NCBI GenBank assembly: GCA_001797745.1
Contig: MGQF01000103.1
Location: 1 to 11,289, forward strand
Reading direction: 5' to 3'
Source of the DNA: Deltaproteobacteria bacterium RBG_13_52_11
GTDB lineage: Bacteria > Desulfobacterota > B13-G15 > RBG-16-54-18
Length of the DNA: 11,289 bases
This document shows positions 1 through 6,875 of this stretch, in pieces. Under the pieces are notes generated by a model that saw only the letters and a program-made list of their open reading frames with translations, searched no databases and was not told the DNA's origin. The stretch's first letter is position 1, and every line of letters begins with the position of its first letter. Both the position numbers and the translations under genes were made by a program.

Positions 1-475
1 TACCCAATTTTTTGGCGAGTTGCAGCTCCTCGCGATCGCTGATGCCACAGTCAACACAGATTAGAAGCTTCGTTCCTTGGGCAGCAACTTTTTTGATAGC
101 TTCCGGGTTAAGACCATAGCCTTCCTTTAATCTATGGGGGATATAATAAGAGGGTTGGGTTCCTAACGAGCGCAGGAAATCTACCAAAAGGGCACAGGCA
201 GTGACGCCATCCGCATCATAGTCGCCATAGATCGAGATTTGCTCCTGTTTCTGCAAGGCGCTTATTACCCTCTCAACTCCCTTGTCCATATCCTTCATGA
301 GAAAGGGGTTATAGAGCTGATCGAGGGCAGGCGAGAGGAATTTTTCTCCATCCTGAGGGTTTGTGATTCCGCGTTTAATTAATAGTTGAGCTACTACGGG
401 CGGTATATCCAGGTGTTTACTCAATTCCGCTTGTAATTGGACGGGACATTGGAATACATCCCATCTCATATTCAT
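1..475 (-). CDS. recJ: Single-stranded-DNA-specific exonuclease RecJ, N-terminal part (cut by window edge)
   Basis: RecJ is a 5'-3' exonuclease on single-stranded DNA that acts in recombination and mismatch or base-excision repair in the cytoplasm. The first 158 residues are present. They carry DHH-family motif I as YGDYDADGVT (residues 83-92), with the metal-binding aspartates, then EGYGLN (about 118-123) and motif II as VDCGIS (141-146). These are signature RecJ blocks in the expected order. The chosen ATG at 475-473 overlaps the pyrD stop as ATGA and is preceded by GGGAG nine bases upstream, which favours it over the ATG two codons later. It is the last visible gene of a six-gene leftward operon. 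The remainder of the protein, including the DHHA1 domain, lies beyond position 1. The family call is very secure. Confidence 0.96.
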   Translation of the reverse strand, partial: MNMRWDVFQCPVQLQAELSKHLDIPPVVAQLLIKRGITNPQDGEKFLSPALDQLYNPFLMKDMDKGVERVISALQKQEQISIYGDYDADGVTACALLVDFLRSLGTQPSYYIPHRLKEGYGLNPEAIKKVAAQGTKLLICVDCGISDREELQLAKKLG

Positions 476-1383
476 AACTTCAAACTCCCGATTATCTCCC
501 GTATATTTTCGATCCCCCTCTGTGTAAGAAAAGCGTCTATCCCATCGATTATCTCCACCATCGTTGTGGGATTGATGAAGTTTGCGGTGCCAACCTGAAC
601 AGCCATAGCACCTGCCACCAGGAACTCCAAGGCATCCCGGTAATCCATTATACCTCCTACCCCAACGATAGGGATCTTCACTGCTGAGGCCGCTTCCCAG
701 ACCGCCTTTAAGGCGATGGGTTTAATGGCGGGACCTGAGAGTCCACCCGTTACCCCACCCAATACAGGCCTTTTTCGATCAAGATCTATGGCCATTGCTG
801 GAATTGAATTTATTAATGTAACGGCCTCAGCCCCTTCTCCTTCAGCTGCTAAACAGATCTCCTTGATATTCGATACTTGAGAAGAAAGTTTAATTATAAT
901 AGCCAAATTAGTTGATTTTACTAATTTTTTTGTTATCTGTGCTACTGAACGGGATCCGACTCCGAAATAGATACCCCCTGCTTTTATGTTGGGACAAGAG
1001 AGATTCGCCTCCAGCGCAGCTACCCCTTCTAGGGCACTGAGTCTCATGGCAACTTCGGCATATTCATCGATGGTAAAGCCAAAAAAATTTACGATAATGG
1101 GCACCTTGAACCGATGCAGAAAAGGCAATTTCTGCTGCGCAAATGCCTCAAGGCCCACATTTTGTAAGCCGATGGAGTTCAACATCCCCCCCCTTGTTTC
1201 CCTTATTCTGGGGGGCGGATTGCCCTCCTGAGGTGCAAGAGAAACCCCTTTGGTAACAATGGCGCCCAATTTATTGAGGTCAATGAGAGAGGCGTATTCC
1301 TCGCCGTAGCCGAAGGTTCCGGAAGCAGGCATTACGGGGTTCTGCAACTCTAATCTTCCTAATTTCACCTTAAGGTTTGGCAT
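472..1383 (-). CDS. pyrD: Dihydroorotate dehydrogenase, class 1B catalytic subunit
   Basis: PyrD oxidises dihydroorotate to orotate, the fourth step of pyrimidine synthesis, using FMN. The class 1B enzyme passes electrons through PyrK to NAD+. The 303-residue protein matches the usual class 1B length. It shows the N-terminal NPVMPASGTFGYG block (15-27), the catalytic cysteine in LSCPN (C130), a lysine at 165, TGGLSGPAI (212-220), and the FMN phosphate-binding glycines GVGGI (241-245) and the VQVGTA block (262-267). The start at 1383 was chosen because GGAGAG lies just upstream and it aligns with the family N terminus; an upstream ATG at 1413 would add ten residues inside pyrK. It overlaps pyrK by 14 bases and recJ by 4. 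The segment KLSSQVSNI (165-173) departs from the common KLSPNVT form, but the catalytic residues are intact. Confidence 0.96.
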   Translation of the reverse strand: MPNLKVKLGRLELQNPVMPASGTFGYGEEYASLIDLNKLGAIVTKGVSLAPQEGNPPPRIRETRGGMLNSIGLQNVGLEAFAQQKLPFLHRFKVPIIVNFFGFTIDEYAEVAMRLSALEGVAALEANLSCPNIKAGGIYFGVGSRSVAQITKKLVKSTNLAIIIKLSSQVSNIKEICLAAEGEGAEAVTLINSIPAMAIDLDRKRPVLGGVTGGLSGPAIKPIALKAVWEAASAVKIPIVGVGGIMDYRDALEFLVAGAMAVQVGTANFINPTTMVEIIDGIDAFLTQRGIENIREIIGSLKL

Positions 1384-2194
1384 CGTCTCTCCACGTGATG
1401 TCTTTGGACTCAAATATCGGTCCTTCTCTACAGGAACATCTATACCCTTCTTTGGTCTTCACGACGCAACTCAAACAGGCACCAACGCCGCAAGCCATCA
1501 ATCTCTCAAGGGATATCCAGCAGAGCATTTTCCGTTCAGCGGCAAAGTCTGCCACGGCTTTTAACATAGGCTCCGGGCCGCAGGCATAAATCGTTGTCTT
1601 TGCCCCTCCCTCATCTTCATCGTGTTTCAGGAGCTTTGTCACGACCCCTTTTTCACCACTGGTCCCGTCCTCAGTAGCTATTGTGATGGTTATTCCCTCT
1701 ACATTGAGGAGCTCAGGTAGACATATGAGGTCTTTTTGAGACTTTGCACCATAAAAGAAGTGGAGAGGATAAGGTGACTTTCTCATCCTCAAAACCAAGG
1801 GGAAAAGAGGGGCAATTCCCATACCTCCGGCAATAAATAAAATCTTATAACCCGGTGGAGTATCAGGGAAGCCCTTGCCCAAGGGAGCCAAAACCTTGAT
1901 GGGAAAACCGACTGATAGTTTTCTCAGGAGTTCTGTCCCTTTCCCCACAACTTTGAAGAGAAAATCCAACCGTGACGCGTCTTCACCATTATCAAAGTCG
2001 TGTATAGAAAAGGGACGAGGTAATATAATGTCCTTGTTTTCTTCTATACTCAACATGGCAAATTGTCCAGGCATGATGGGACCGACGGGCTGTGGGAGGG
2101 AGATCCTGAGGCGATGATACAGGGATCCCATCTCTTTGTTCTCAGTTATCTCACCTCTAAGGTAGAAGGGTCTGCTCATCGCCTTTGGTTCCAT
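1370..2194 (-). CDS. pyrK: Dihydroorotate dehydrogenase electron transfer subunit PyrK
   Basis: PyrK carries FAD and a [2Fe-2S] cluster and transfers electrons from PyrD to NAD+, forming the heterotetrameric class 1B dihydroorotate dehydrogenase. With the start at 2194 the protein has 274 residues. It shows the ferredoxin-reductase fold: the flavin-binding RPFS (60-63), the nucleotide-binding GGMGIAPL (123-130) and CGPEPM (205-210). The C-terminal cluster motif is C235-x4-C240-x2-C243 followed by C255 in CREGPIF. I chose ATG 2194 because GGAG sits nine bases upstream. A downstream ATG at 2179 has a poorly spaced AAAGG, and an upstream ATG at 2281 lies deep within rimI. The gene overlaps the end of rimI by 38 bases and pyrD by 14, suggesting translational coupling that keeps the two subunits in balance. 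Confidence 0.95.
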   Translation of the reverse strand: MEPKAMSRPFYLRGEITENKEMGSLYHRLRISLPQPVGPIMPGQFAMLSIEENKDIILPRPFSIHDFDNGEDASRLDFLFKVVGKGTELLRKLSVGFPIKVLAPLGKGFPDTPPGYKILFIAGGMGIAPLFPLVLRMRKSPYPLHFFYGAKSQKDLICLPELLNVEGITITIATEDGTSGEKGVVTKLLKHDEDEGGAKTTIYACGPEPMLKAVADFAAERKMLCWISLERLMACGVGACLSCVVKTKEGYRCSCREGPIFESKDITWRDDAKP

Positions 2195-2660
2195 ATGCTT
2201 GATCTCCGTAGAAGAGCCCCATGATGATAGCATCTTCACCTGTGTCGGCGTAATATTTTTTTCTGAATCCCCATGAAGCAAACCCCACTTTTTGGTAGAG
2301 GTTTATGGCAGTCCGATTTCCTTTTCTGACCTCTAAAAGATACAGTATACCTCCTCTTCGATAACAGAAATCTAGAGTGAAGAGAAGGAGGGAGTGGGCG
2401 ATCCCTAACTTGCGGAAAGCAGAGTGAGTAGCTAAGTTTAATATGTGGACCTCCCCCCTGAACATCCAAAAGATGATATAGCATAAAACTATATCACTCC
2501 GATTTTCCCGTTTAGATGCCACAAAATGGAAGGAAAGAGGAGAGGTCAATTCATAAAGAAACATGCTCGTAGTCCAAGGTGTGGGGAAAGACGCCCTCTC
2601 AATTTCCATGACTTGCTCTAAGTGATCCCTGGTCATCTCCCTAATCTTCCATCGCACCAT
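2157..2660 (-). CDS. rimI: Ribosomal-protein alanine N-acetyltransferase RimI (GNAT family)
   Basis: RimI acetylates the N-terminal alanine of ribosomal protein bS18 using acetyl-CoA. The 167-residue product is a single GNAT domain. Strand beta4 and the acetyl-CoA loop read ILNLATHSAFRKLGIAHSLL (73-92), with the R-x-x-G-x-A pyrophosphate loop. LEVRKGNRTAINLYQKVGF (109-127) carries the glutamate and tyrosine (E110, Y122) equivalent to the RimI catalytic pair, and YYADTGEDAIIM (136-147) is the RimI-type C-terminal block. Residues after about 150 form a short tail that overlaps pyrK. Its ATG shares a base with the TAA of the upstream TPR gene (TAATG), so translation is probably coupled. RimI often accompanies tsaB/tsaD; here it sits beside pyrimidine genes. 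Another RimI-like acetyltransferase remains possible. Confidence 0.88.
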   Translation of the reverse strand: MVRWKIREMTRDHLEQVMEIERASFPTPWTTSMFLYELTSPLSFHFVASKRENRSDIVLCYIIFWMFRGEVHILNLATHSAFRKLGIAHSLLLFTLDFCYRRGGILYLLEVRKGNRTAINLYQKVGFASWGFRKKYYADTGEDAIIMGLFYGDQAYGTKGDEQTLLP

Positions 2661-4585
2661 TAGGTGTCTCCACGCTTTGACTCTTTTAACTCCTTTAAAA
2701 GTAACTTTACCTTTTCTTTAAACTTGTCGTCATGAGAGACTTCTATAGCCTTCTTATACGACTCTTTCGCTTCCCTTTGATCATCCAAGAGATATTTAAT
2801 GTTCCCCATCTCCAAATAGGCCATGGCAGAGAGAGCATCTCCAGGGGAAGGATTCTCAACGACGACCATTTGATATGAATTAAAAGCCTTTTGGTATTCA
2901 TTGAGTTTGAAATAAATCTCCCCTTGCCAGTAAACGGCATTTTTCATTACGGTTATATTCGGAGAATGCGCAGCGAGAGTGAGGTAATTAAGAGATGCTT
3001 CATATTCAACCCTTTTTGCTTTTTTTATGCCAATTTTGAGGGCAGCTTCATAAAATAGCTCATGTGAGAAATGTCTTTTCTTCAAAATCTCAAAATATTT
3101 TTCTGTTTCATATATATCTTCTTCATCCAAGAAAATAGCTATCAGCCTGTAGAGACACCATGGATGCCACGATGTCTTTCTATATTCTTTTATGACTCTT
3201 AGGTAGGCCTTGCTCGCCTCGGTTATATTTCCTAGTTCCCTGAATGATTCACCCTGAATCCAAAGGACTTCACCCATCTTGTAAAAATTCGGGTATTCTA
3301 ACTGCAAAAGATCTATATTAACTAGACTTTCCTTAAACTTTTCTTCTTGAAAGGAGCATAAGGCTATTTTAAAGAGGGCATCTTGGCGATAGGGAGCGGC
3401 ATTGAGAAGGTTGAACCAATAGGGCATCGCTTCCTTACAGTTTCCGTCGTAGGTATTGAGTTCAGCAAGAATATATTGTGCCAATACCTTTTCGCGCTCA
3501 GTGGGGGACAACTTCACTATTTCATAGGTTACCTCCTTAACTTGTGCGAGGTCTCCTCGCTTGAGATAACACCATCCCAGGTTCAAAAGAGCTTGCCCTC
3601 TCATCTGATCCTGAGGGAAGCGGCTGAGAAATTCTTTGATGACCTCTATAGCCTCTTGATATCTATTGAGTCCGATGTATACTTCTCCCATAAATGACAA
3701 GACGTGGGGAAGTAGCAGCGTGTGGGAAAAGCTATTCTTTAAAGTCAAAAGCCCTTTTAATGCTTCTTCTTTCCTTTCAAACATGTACAGACATAAACTT
3801 TCTCCATAGAGGGCATGAGGAGATAAAGAGGATTGGGGAAAATATTTCAGCAGGGATCGGAAAATTGCAGCACCTCTTTTATATTTTTTCAGCTTAATAT
3901 GAGTTTCGCCCAACCAATAAAGGGCCTCTTCGAGAAGATCTTCCTTTAATCTGCTGTCAACGACCTCCTGGAGAAGGTTTTCTGTCTCTTTGTATCTCCC
4001 TTGTTCATAGAGTGCGAGTCCCAGCCAGAACTTTGAGCTACAGGACAGAGAAGGAGTAATTTTGAGGTCTTGGAGGGATTTTCTGAGGTACATCTCCGAT
4101 CTTTTGTATTGTCCCTCTTGAAATGAAATCTTACCGAGCAAAAAGAGAGAAGATTGAAACCAAAGACTGTGGGGATACTTCGTAACAACAGTCAGAAAAT
4201 TGCTTTGAGCACTAGTTAGATCATCCAATTTTTCACAGGAACGGCCCAGCCAGAAATATACTGCATCGCTCGCTTGAAAGGCCATCTGTGACCGAAGTAA
4301 TTCAATAAAAACCTCTTTGGCTTCAGCAAACTTCTTCTGTTCGTAAAGCGCCTTTCCCAAAAGGTACATAACCTCTTTGGCATCAGTATGATGGGGATAT
4401 GTCCGTAAAAACGCACGAAACTGCGCTTCAGCTACCTGATAAAAACCTTCATTAAAGGCTCCGGTTCCCACTTGAAAAAGTTCTTGAGAAGATGCGCCAA
4501 AAGAGGGTAGGGGGGTAAAAAGGATGATAAAGAGTAGTAGGATTAAGGATGTATACCTTAGTAGGCCTCGAGCTTTTCTATCCAT
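2660..4585 (-). CDS. Exported tetratricopeptide-repeat protein
   Basis: The product is a 641-residue protein with a signal peptide: basic residues at 3-10, a hydrophobic core at about 12-24, and a likely cleavage site after SFGA near residue 31. There is no lipobox cysteine. The mature part is almost entirely TPR-like helical pairs of about 34-38 residues, for example blocks like AEAQFRAFLRTYP, AKEVFIELL, YWLGETHIKLKKYKRGAAIF and YWQGEIYFKLNEYQKAFNSYQ. The pattern resembles YbgF/BamD-type periplasmic scaffolds. TPRs mediate protein contacts, so an envelope scaffold or assembly role is inferred; the specific partner cannot be read from sequence. The start at 4585 follows AAAGGGTGG, overlaps the end of mobA by 28 bases and begins the signal peptide cleanly. 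An upstream ATG at 4693 would bury the signal sequence. Confidence 0.85.
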   Translation of the reverse strand: MDRKARGLLRYTSLILLLFIILFTPLPSFGASSQELFQVGTGAFNEGFYQVAEAQFRAFLRTYPHHTDAKEVMYLLGKALYEQKKFAEAKEVFIELLRSQMAFQASDAVYFWLGRSCEKLDDLTSAQSNFLTVVTKYPHSLWFQSSLFLLGKISFQEGQYKRSEMYLRKSLQDLKITPSLSCSSKFWLGLALYEQGRYKETENLLQEVVDSRLKEDLLEEALYWLGETHIKLKKYKRGAAIFRSLLKYFPQSSLSPHALYGESLCLYMFERKEEALKGLLTLKNSFSHTLLLPHVLSFMGEVYIGLNRYQEAIEVIKEFLSRFPQDQMRGQALLNLGWCYLKRGDLAQVKEVTYEIVKLSPTEREKVLAQYILAELNTYDGNCKEAMPYWFNLLNAAPYRQDALFKIALCSFQEEKFKESLVNIDLLQLEYPNFYKMGEVLWIQGESFRELGNITEASKAYLRVIKEYRKTSWHPWCLYRLIAIFLDEEDIYETEKYFEILKKRHFSHELFYEAALKIGIKKAKRVEYEASLNYLTLAAHSPNITVMKNAVYWQGEIYFKLNEYQKAFNSYQMVVVENPSPGDALSAMAYLEMGNIKYLLDDQREAKESYKKAIEVSHDDKFKEKVKLLLKELKESKRGDT

Positions 4586-5181
4586 TGGCCACCCTTTAAC
4601 ATCCTCTGTATCATCAAGAGGTCTTTTTTCGTATTGACGTTGGTAAACGATGTAAGAAAAGGGTCGATCTTTTTCATCTCCTCTTCCTTGCAATACCCAA
4701 CCTGTACCTCAGGAAGAAGCTTTGTAATCTTCAACTCACCCCGTTCTAAAAGCTTTTTAATAGGTTCTATACATCGCTTTGAGTAGAGGGCATGTAGGGG
4801 CTCTAATCCCTCCCCGGTGAGAGGAATTACTACATCGTAGTGGAATCTCTTCTCTGTGAGATGAGTGATGAGTTCGGTTTGGAGAAAAGGCATGTCACAG
4901 GCCACACAAAAAGTATGATAATTGCTTGCCTTTATGAGGCCCGTATAAAGCCCCCCCAACGAACCAGTACCAGGGATCTCATCCAGCACAATGTGTGCTT
5001 GGTATTCACTAAATTGCTGGGGTTGATTGGTAACAATGATAATCTCGGGGAAAAGTTCCTGACATTTACCGTAGACATAATCGAAAAGTCGGACCCCTCC
5101 AACTTGTATGAAGGCCTTGTTCTGCCCCATGCGACGGCTTCCGCCACCTGCTAAGATAGTGCACGTTACATTCAATTCCAT
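4558..5181 (-). CDS. mobA: Molybdenum cofactor guanylyltransferase MobA
   Basis: MobA joins GMP from GTP to molybdopterin, giving the guanine dinucleotide form of the cofactor used by enzymes such as formate dehydrogenase and nitrate reductase. The 207-residue protein begins with the nucleotide-binding signature LAGGGSRRMGQNKA (10-23). It continues with GTGSLGGLYTGL (71-82), the metal-binding CDMPF (95-99), EPLHALY (127-133) and the late FTNVNT block (179-184), all in the expected order. It is the first gene of the leftward operon. No clear Shine-Dalgarno sequence precedes the ATG (the bases just upstream read ATATAAG), but the start matches the family N terminus. A perfect palindrome lies 22 bases upstream of the start codon. 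No other molybdopterin gene is in the window. Confidence 0.95.
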   Translation of the reverse strand: MELNVTCTILAGGGSRRMGQNKAFIQVGGVRLFDYVYGKCQELFPEIIIVTNQPQQFSEYQAHIVLDEIPGTGSLGGLYTGLIKASNYHTFCVACDMPFLQTELITHLTEKRFHYDVVIPLTGEGLEPLHALYSKRCIEPIKKLLERGELKITKLLPEVQVGYCKEEEMKKIDPFLTSFTNVNTKKDLLMIQRMLKGGQWIEKLEAY

Positions 5182-5202
5182 CTTATATTCTAAATACCAC
5201 TT

Positions 5203-5223
5203 TTCCTTGATGTAATCAAGGAA
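5203..5223. repeat. Perfect inverted repeat upstream of mobA
   Basis: Two perfect 9-base arms, TTCCTTGAT (5203-5211) and ATCAAGGAA (5215-5223), flank a 3-base centre. The element lies between the divergent mobA and phosphoesterase genes, 22 bases from the mobA start and 10 bases from the -35 box of the rightward promoter. It could be a regulator binding site, or a hairpin in the mobA leader. The 3-base loop makes a DNA operator somewhat more natural than an RNA hairpin. No U-tract follows on either strand, so it is not a typical terminator. Confidence 0.6.
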
Positions 5224-5233
5224 GGATTAAGAG

Positions 5234-5262
5234 TTGACAGCCAAGCCGTTTTTACATAAGAT
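5234..5262 (+). promoter_or_regulatory. Sigma70-type promoter for the metallophosphoesterase gene
   Basis: A consensus -35 box TTGACA (5234-5239) is followed after exactly 17 bases by TAAGAT (5257-5262), a four-of-six match to the -10 consensus. Transcription would start near 5269 and leave a leader of about 105 AT-rich bases before the ATG at 5376. The palindrome at 5203-5223 lies immediately upstream of the -35 box. Confidence 0.55.
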
Positions 5263-5375
5263 TTTCCAGAAAATTGCAACTTTTTAAGTAAAATATTATA
5301 TGATATTATTACATATAAAATAGTTATAAAGTCGGTATCGTTTTTTTATATTTTTTAAAAAAACACTTATAAGCC

Positions 5376-5897
5376 ATGTTAATAGGCGTAATCTCTGACA
5401 CTCACCTGTCATACCTAACCAAAAATTTCATAGATCTGTTCAGGGATCGATTTTTGGATTGCGACATGGTGGTCCATGCAGGCGATTTTACCACTCCGGC
5501 AGTATATTATTATTTAAATAAGATGACAGCTGGTAATCTCGTAGCCGTTTGTGGGAATATGGATCCACCGGAGTTACAAAAATTGCTACCAAAAAAAATA
5601 GTCTTTGAAAAAATGGGCATCAAGTTCGGATTAATTCATGGGTGGGGAGGGCCATACGACTTAGAAGAAAAGATCGAAAAACGTTTTAGAAATGATGGGG
5701 TGAAGTGCATCATTTACGGACACAGCCATAACGGTGCCAATCACAAACGCGGGGAAATTCTTTTCTTTAATCCAGGTTCTCCCACTGATAATTATTCCGC
5801 CAAGGCGAACAGTATCGGGTATGTGTCAATTCAAAACGATGACGTTATAGGAGAGATTATAACGATTAACCTACTTGAAAGAAGCCCTCGATTTTAG
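5376..5897 (+). CDS. YfcE/MJ0936-family metallophosphoesterase
   Basis: This 173-residue protein is a small calcineurin-like phosphoesterase. The metal-binding motifs appear in order: SDTH (D8, H10), HAGDF (D37), GNMD (N61), HGWG (H89) and GHSH (H116, H118), followed by NPGSP (132-136) and a beta-rich C terminus. Members of this family are dimetal phosphodiesterases with activity on model phosphodiesters or cyclic nucleotides; the physiological substrate is usually unknown and cannot be read here. The start at 5376 matches the family N terminus (MLIGVISDTH), although no good Shine-Dalgarno sequence is present. It is transcribed away from mobA, and 217 bases separate it from cobO, so it may be a single-gene unit. 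Confidence 0.93.
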   Translation: MLIGVISDTHLSYLTKNFIDLFRDRFLDCDMVVHAGDFTTPAVYYYLNKMTAGNLVAVCGNMDPPELQKLLPKKIVFEKMGIKFGLIHGWGGPYDLEEKIEKRFRNDGVKCIIYGHSHNGANHKRGEILFFNPGSPTDNYSAKANSIGYVSIQNDDVIGEIITINLLERSPRF

Positions 5898-5971
5898 AAA
5901 GATAAGTTTACATCTTATTTTGTCTGATAAGATATATTATGTAAACTAAAATCAATTATCTATTATCTTTC
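5897..5971 (+). repeat. Nested inverted repeats at the 3' end of the phosphoesterase gene
   Basis: GAAAGATAA (5897-5905) pairs with TTATCTTTC (5963-5971). GTTTACAT (5906-5913), directly adjoining, pairs with ATGTAAAC (5939-5946). Inside, ATCTTAT (5912-5918) pairs with ATAAGAT (5927-5933) around an 8-base loop. The left arms are contiguous, while the right arms are separated by 16 bases, giving a long interrupted stem that begins in the stop codon. No T-run follows, so it is not a standard terminator. It may protect the 3' end of the mRNA or be a small structured element. The stems are AT-rich, so stability is modest. Confidence 0.45.
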
Positions 5972-6058
5972 AAAGGGGCTCGTTGCATCTCAGTTGTGTC
6001 CTCTCCCATTTTGTTAAGTCATTATTTATGATCATGCTTATCTGTGAAATGAAAATCT

Positions 6059-6108
6059 GATATCATTTATAACAAATCATTTGTAATGCTCTGTAATAAA
6101 ATGATATC
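6059..6108. repeat. Inverted repeat cluster just upstream of cobO
   Basis: GATATCATTT (6059-6068) and AAATGATATC (6099-6108) are perfect 10-base arms with centres 40 bp apart. Between them lies a second palindrome, ACAAAT-C-ATTTGT (6072-6084). The heptamer ATCATTT or its complement therefore occurs three times (6062, 6076 and 6099), which resembles an iterated operator. The last arm ends only 6 bases before the cobO start codon, so either a bound regulator or a folded RNA could control cobO translation or transcription. Confidence 0.5.
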
Positions 6109-6114
6109 CTTAAT

Positions 6115-6666
6115 ATGGATATTAGGATGAAAAAAAAGAGATTATCGCACGGAATGATCCAGGTTTATACAGGGAATGGAAAGGGTAAGACCACCGCAGC
6201 ACTGGGTCTTGCAGTTCGGGCTGCAGGTTACGGTTATAAAACCTTCATGATTCAGTTCATGAAGGGAAACATTGAGTATGGTGAGCTGGAGACGGCCAAA
6301 AAATTGACTCCTTACCTAACAATCAGACAAATGGGGCGTGGGCACCTCGTAAGTCGCAAAAAAATAGATTCCGAGGACATCAAACTAGCCCAAGAGGCCA
6401 TGGCCTTGGCTCGAAGCGTAATATCAGGAAGAAAATACGATATCGTGGTTCTAGATGAAATCAACGTGGCAGTAGAATTTGGGCTTATACACAAGGAAGA
6501 AGTTTTGAAACTGATGGATGAACGCCCCTCAAACGTGGAATTGATTCTCACGGGCCGTTATGCCGCGCAAGAGATGATTGAACGGGCTGATCTGGTCACT
6601 GAGATGGCGGAAATAAAGCACTACTATCAGAGAGGAGTTCAATCCAGGGTGGGGATAGAAAGATAA
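6115..6666 (+). CDS. cobO: Cob(I)yrinic acid a,c-diamide adenosyltransferase (CobO/BtuR type)
   Basis: This enzyme transfers the adenosyl group of ATP to cobalt in corrinoids, making adenosylcobalamin or its precursor. The 183-residue protein has the expected P-loop GNGKGKTT (20-27), the LDEIN motif (113-117), VELILTGR (141-148) and the C-terminal ADLVTEMAEIKHY block (158-170), ending RVGIER. Length and motifs are those of the CobA/CobO/BtuR family rather than the unrelated PduO or EutT types. The start at 6115 has no Shine-Dalgarno sequence; an in-frame ATG at 6127 is possible and would lose only four residues. No other cobalamin gene is nearby, so the role could be salvage or de novo synthesis. 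The upstream inverted-repeat cluster may regulate it, but I see no cobalamin riboswitch core. It converges with yacG across 24 bases. Confidence 0.95.
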   Translation: MDIRMKKKRLSHGMIQVYTGNGKGKTTAALGLAVRAAGYGYKTFMIQFMKGNIEYGELETAKKLTPYLTIRQMGRGHLVSRKKIDSEDIKLAQEAMALARSVISGRKYDIVVLDEINVAVEFGLIHKEEVLKLMDERPSNVELILTGRYAAQEMIERADLVTEMAEIKHYYQRGVQSRVGIER

Positions 6667-6696
6667 CGAAGTAAAGCTTCAGGGAATAATTTACAA

Positions 6697-6718
6697 CCCT
6701 CCCCCTCCTCCCCTACCC
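6697..6718 (-). other. G-quadruplex motif at the 3' end of yacG
   Basis: The coding strand of yacG has four G-runs of 3, 4, 5 and 3 bases (6718-6716, 6713-6710, 6705-6701, 6699-6697) separated by loops of 2, 4 and 1 bases. This is a canonical G-quadruplex pattern. It encodes the glycine-rich tail just before the TAA and lies close to the convergent end of cobO, where no ordinary terminator is seen. Confidence 0.5.
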
Positions 6719-6821
6719 TCTCCTTTTTTTTCGGACGTCGGTTTATCTCCGCAGATGCGATACTCCTCCTCTATCCACTTGCCGAGATCAATGAGCTTAC
6801 ACCTCTGTGAACAGAAAGGAC

Positions 6822-6850
6822 GGTAGGGGGTACCTCCCCCATGAATTACC
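6822..6850 (-). other. G:C hairpin just after the yacG TGA; possible selenocysteine (SECIS-like) element
   Basis: On the yacG mRNA, GGGGG (6840-6836) pairs with CCCCC (6830-6826) around the loop AGGTA. GGTA (6850-6847) can extend the stem by pairing with TACC (6825-6822), leaving a 6-base bulge. The apical loop starts 17 bases after the TGA and has a G in its second position. This fits the general bacterial SECIS description as I recall it (loop about 16-37 bases downstream, small loop with an early G). The stem also overlaps codons for a plausible zinc-ribbon linker, so it could be coincidental. Confidence 0.35.
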
Positions 6851-6875
6851 TTTCAGCAACGGGGGCACCAGGCTT

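Noticed and set aside
5182..5375. Molybdenum-cofactor riboswitch or ModE box upstream of mobA
   Set aside because: Only a short 9+3+9 palindrome is visible; neither a large multi-stem RNA nor a ModE-like sequence is recognisable.
5898..6114. Cobalamin riboswitch upstream of cobO
   Set aside because: I could not find the conserved B12-box-like core (such as the GCCACTG segment) and the region is strongly AT-rich; only simple inverted repeats are present.
6667..6690. Terminator hairpin after cobO (GAAG/CTTC)
   Set aside because: The stem is only 4-5 base pairs with a 3-base loop and no T-run; too weak to call.
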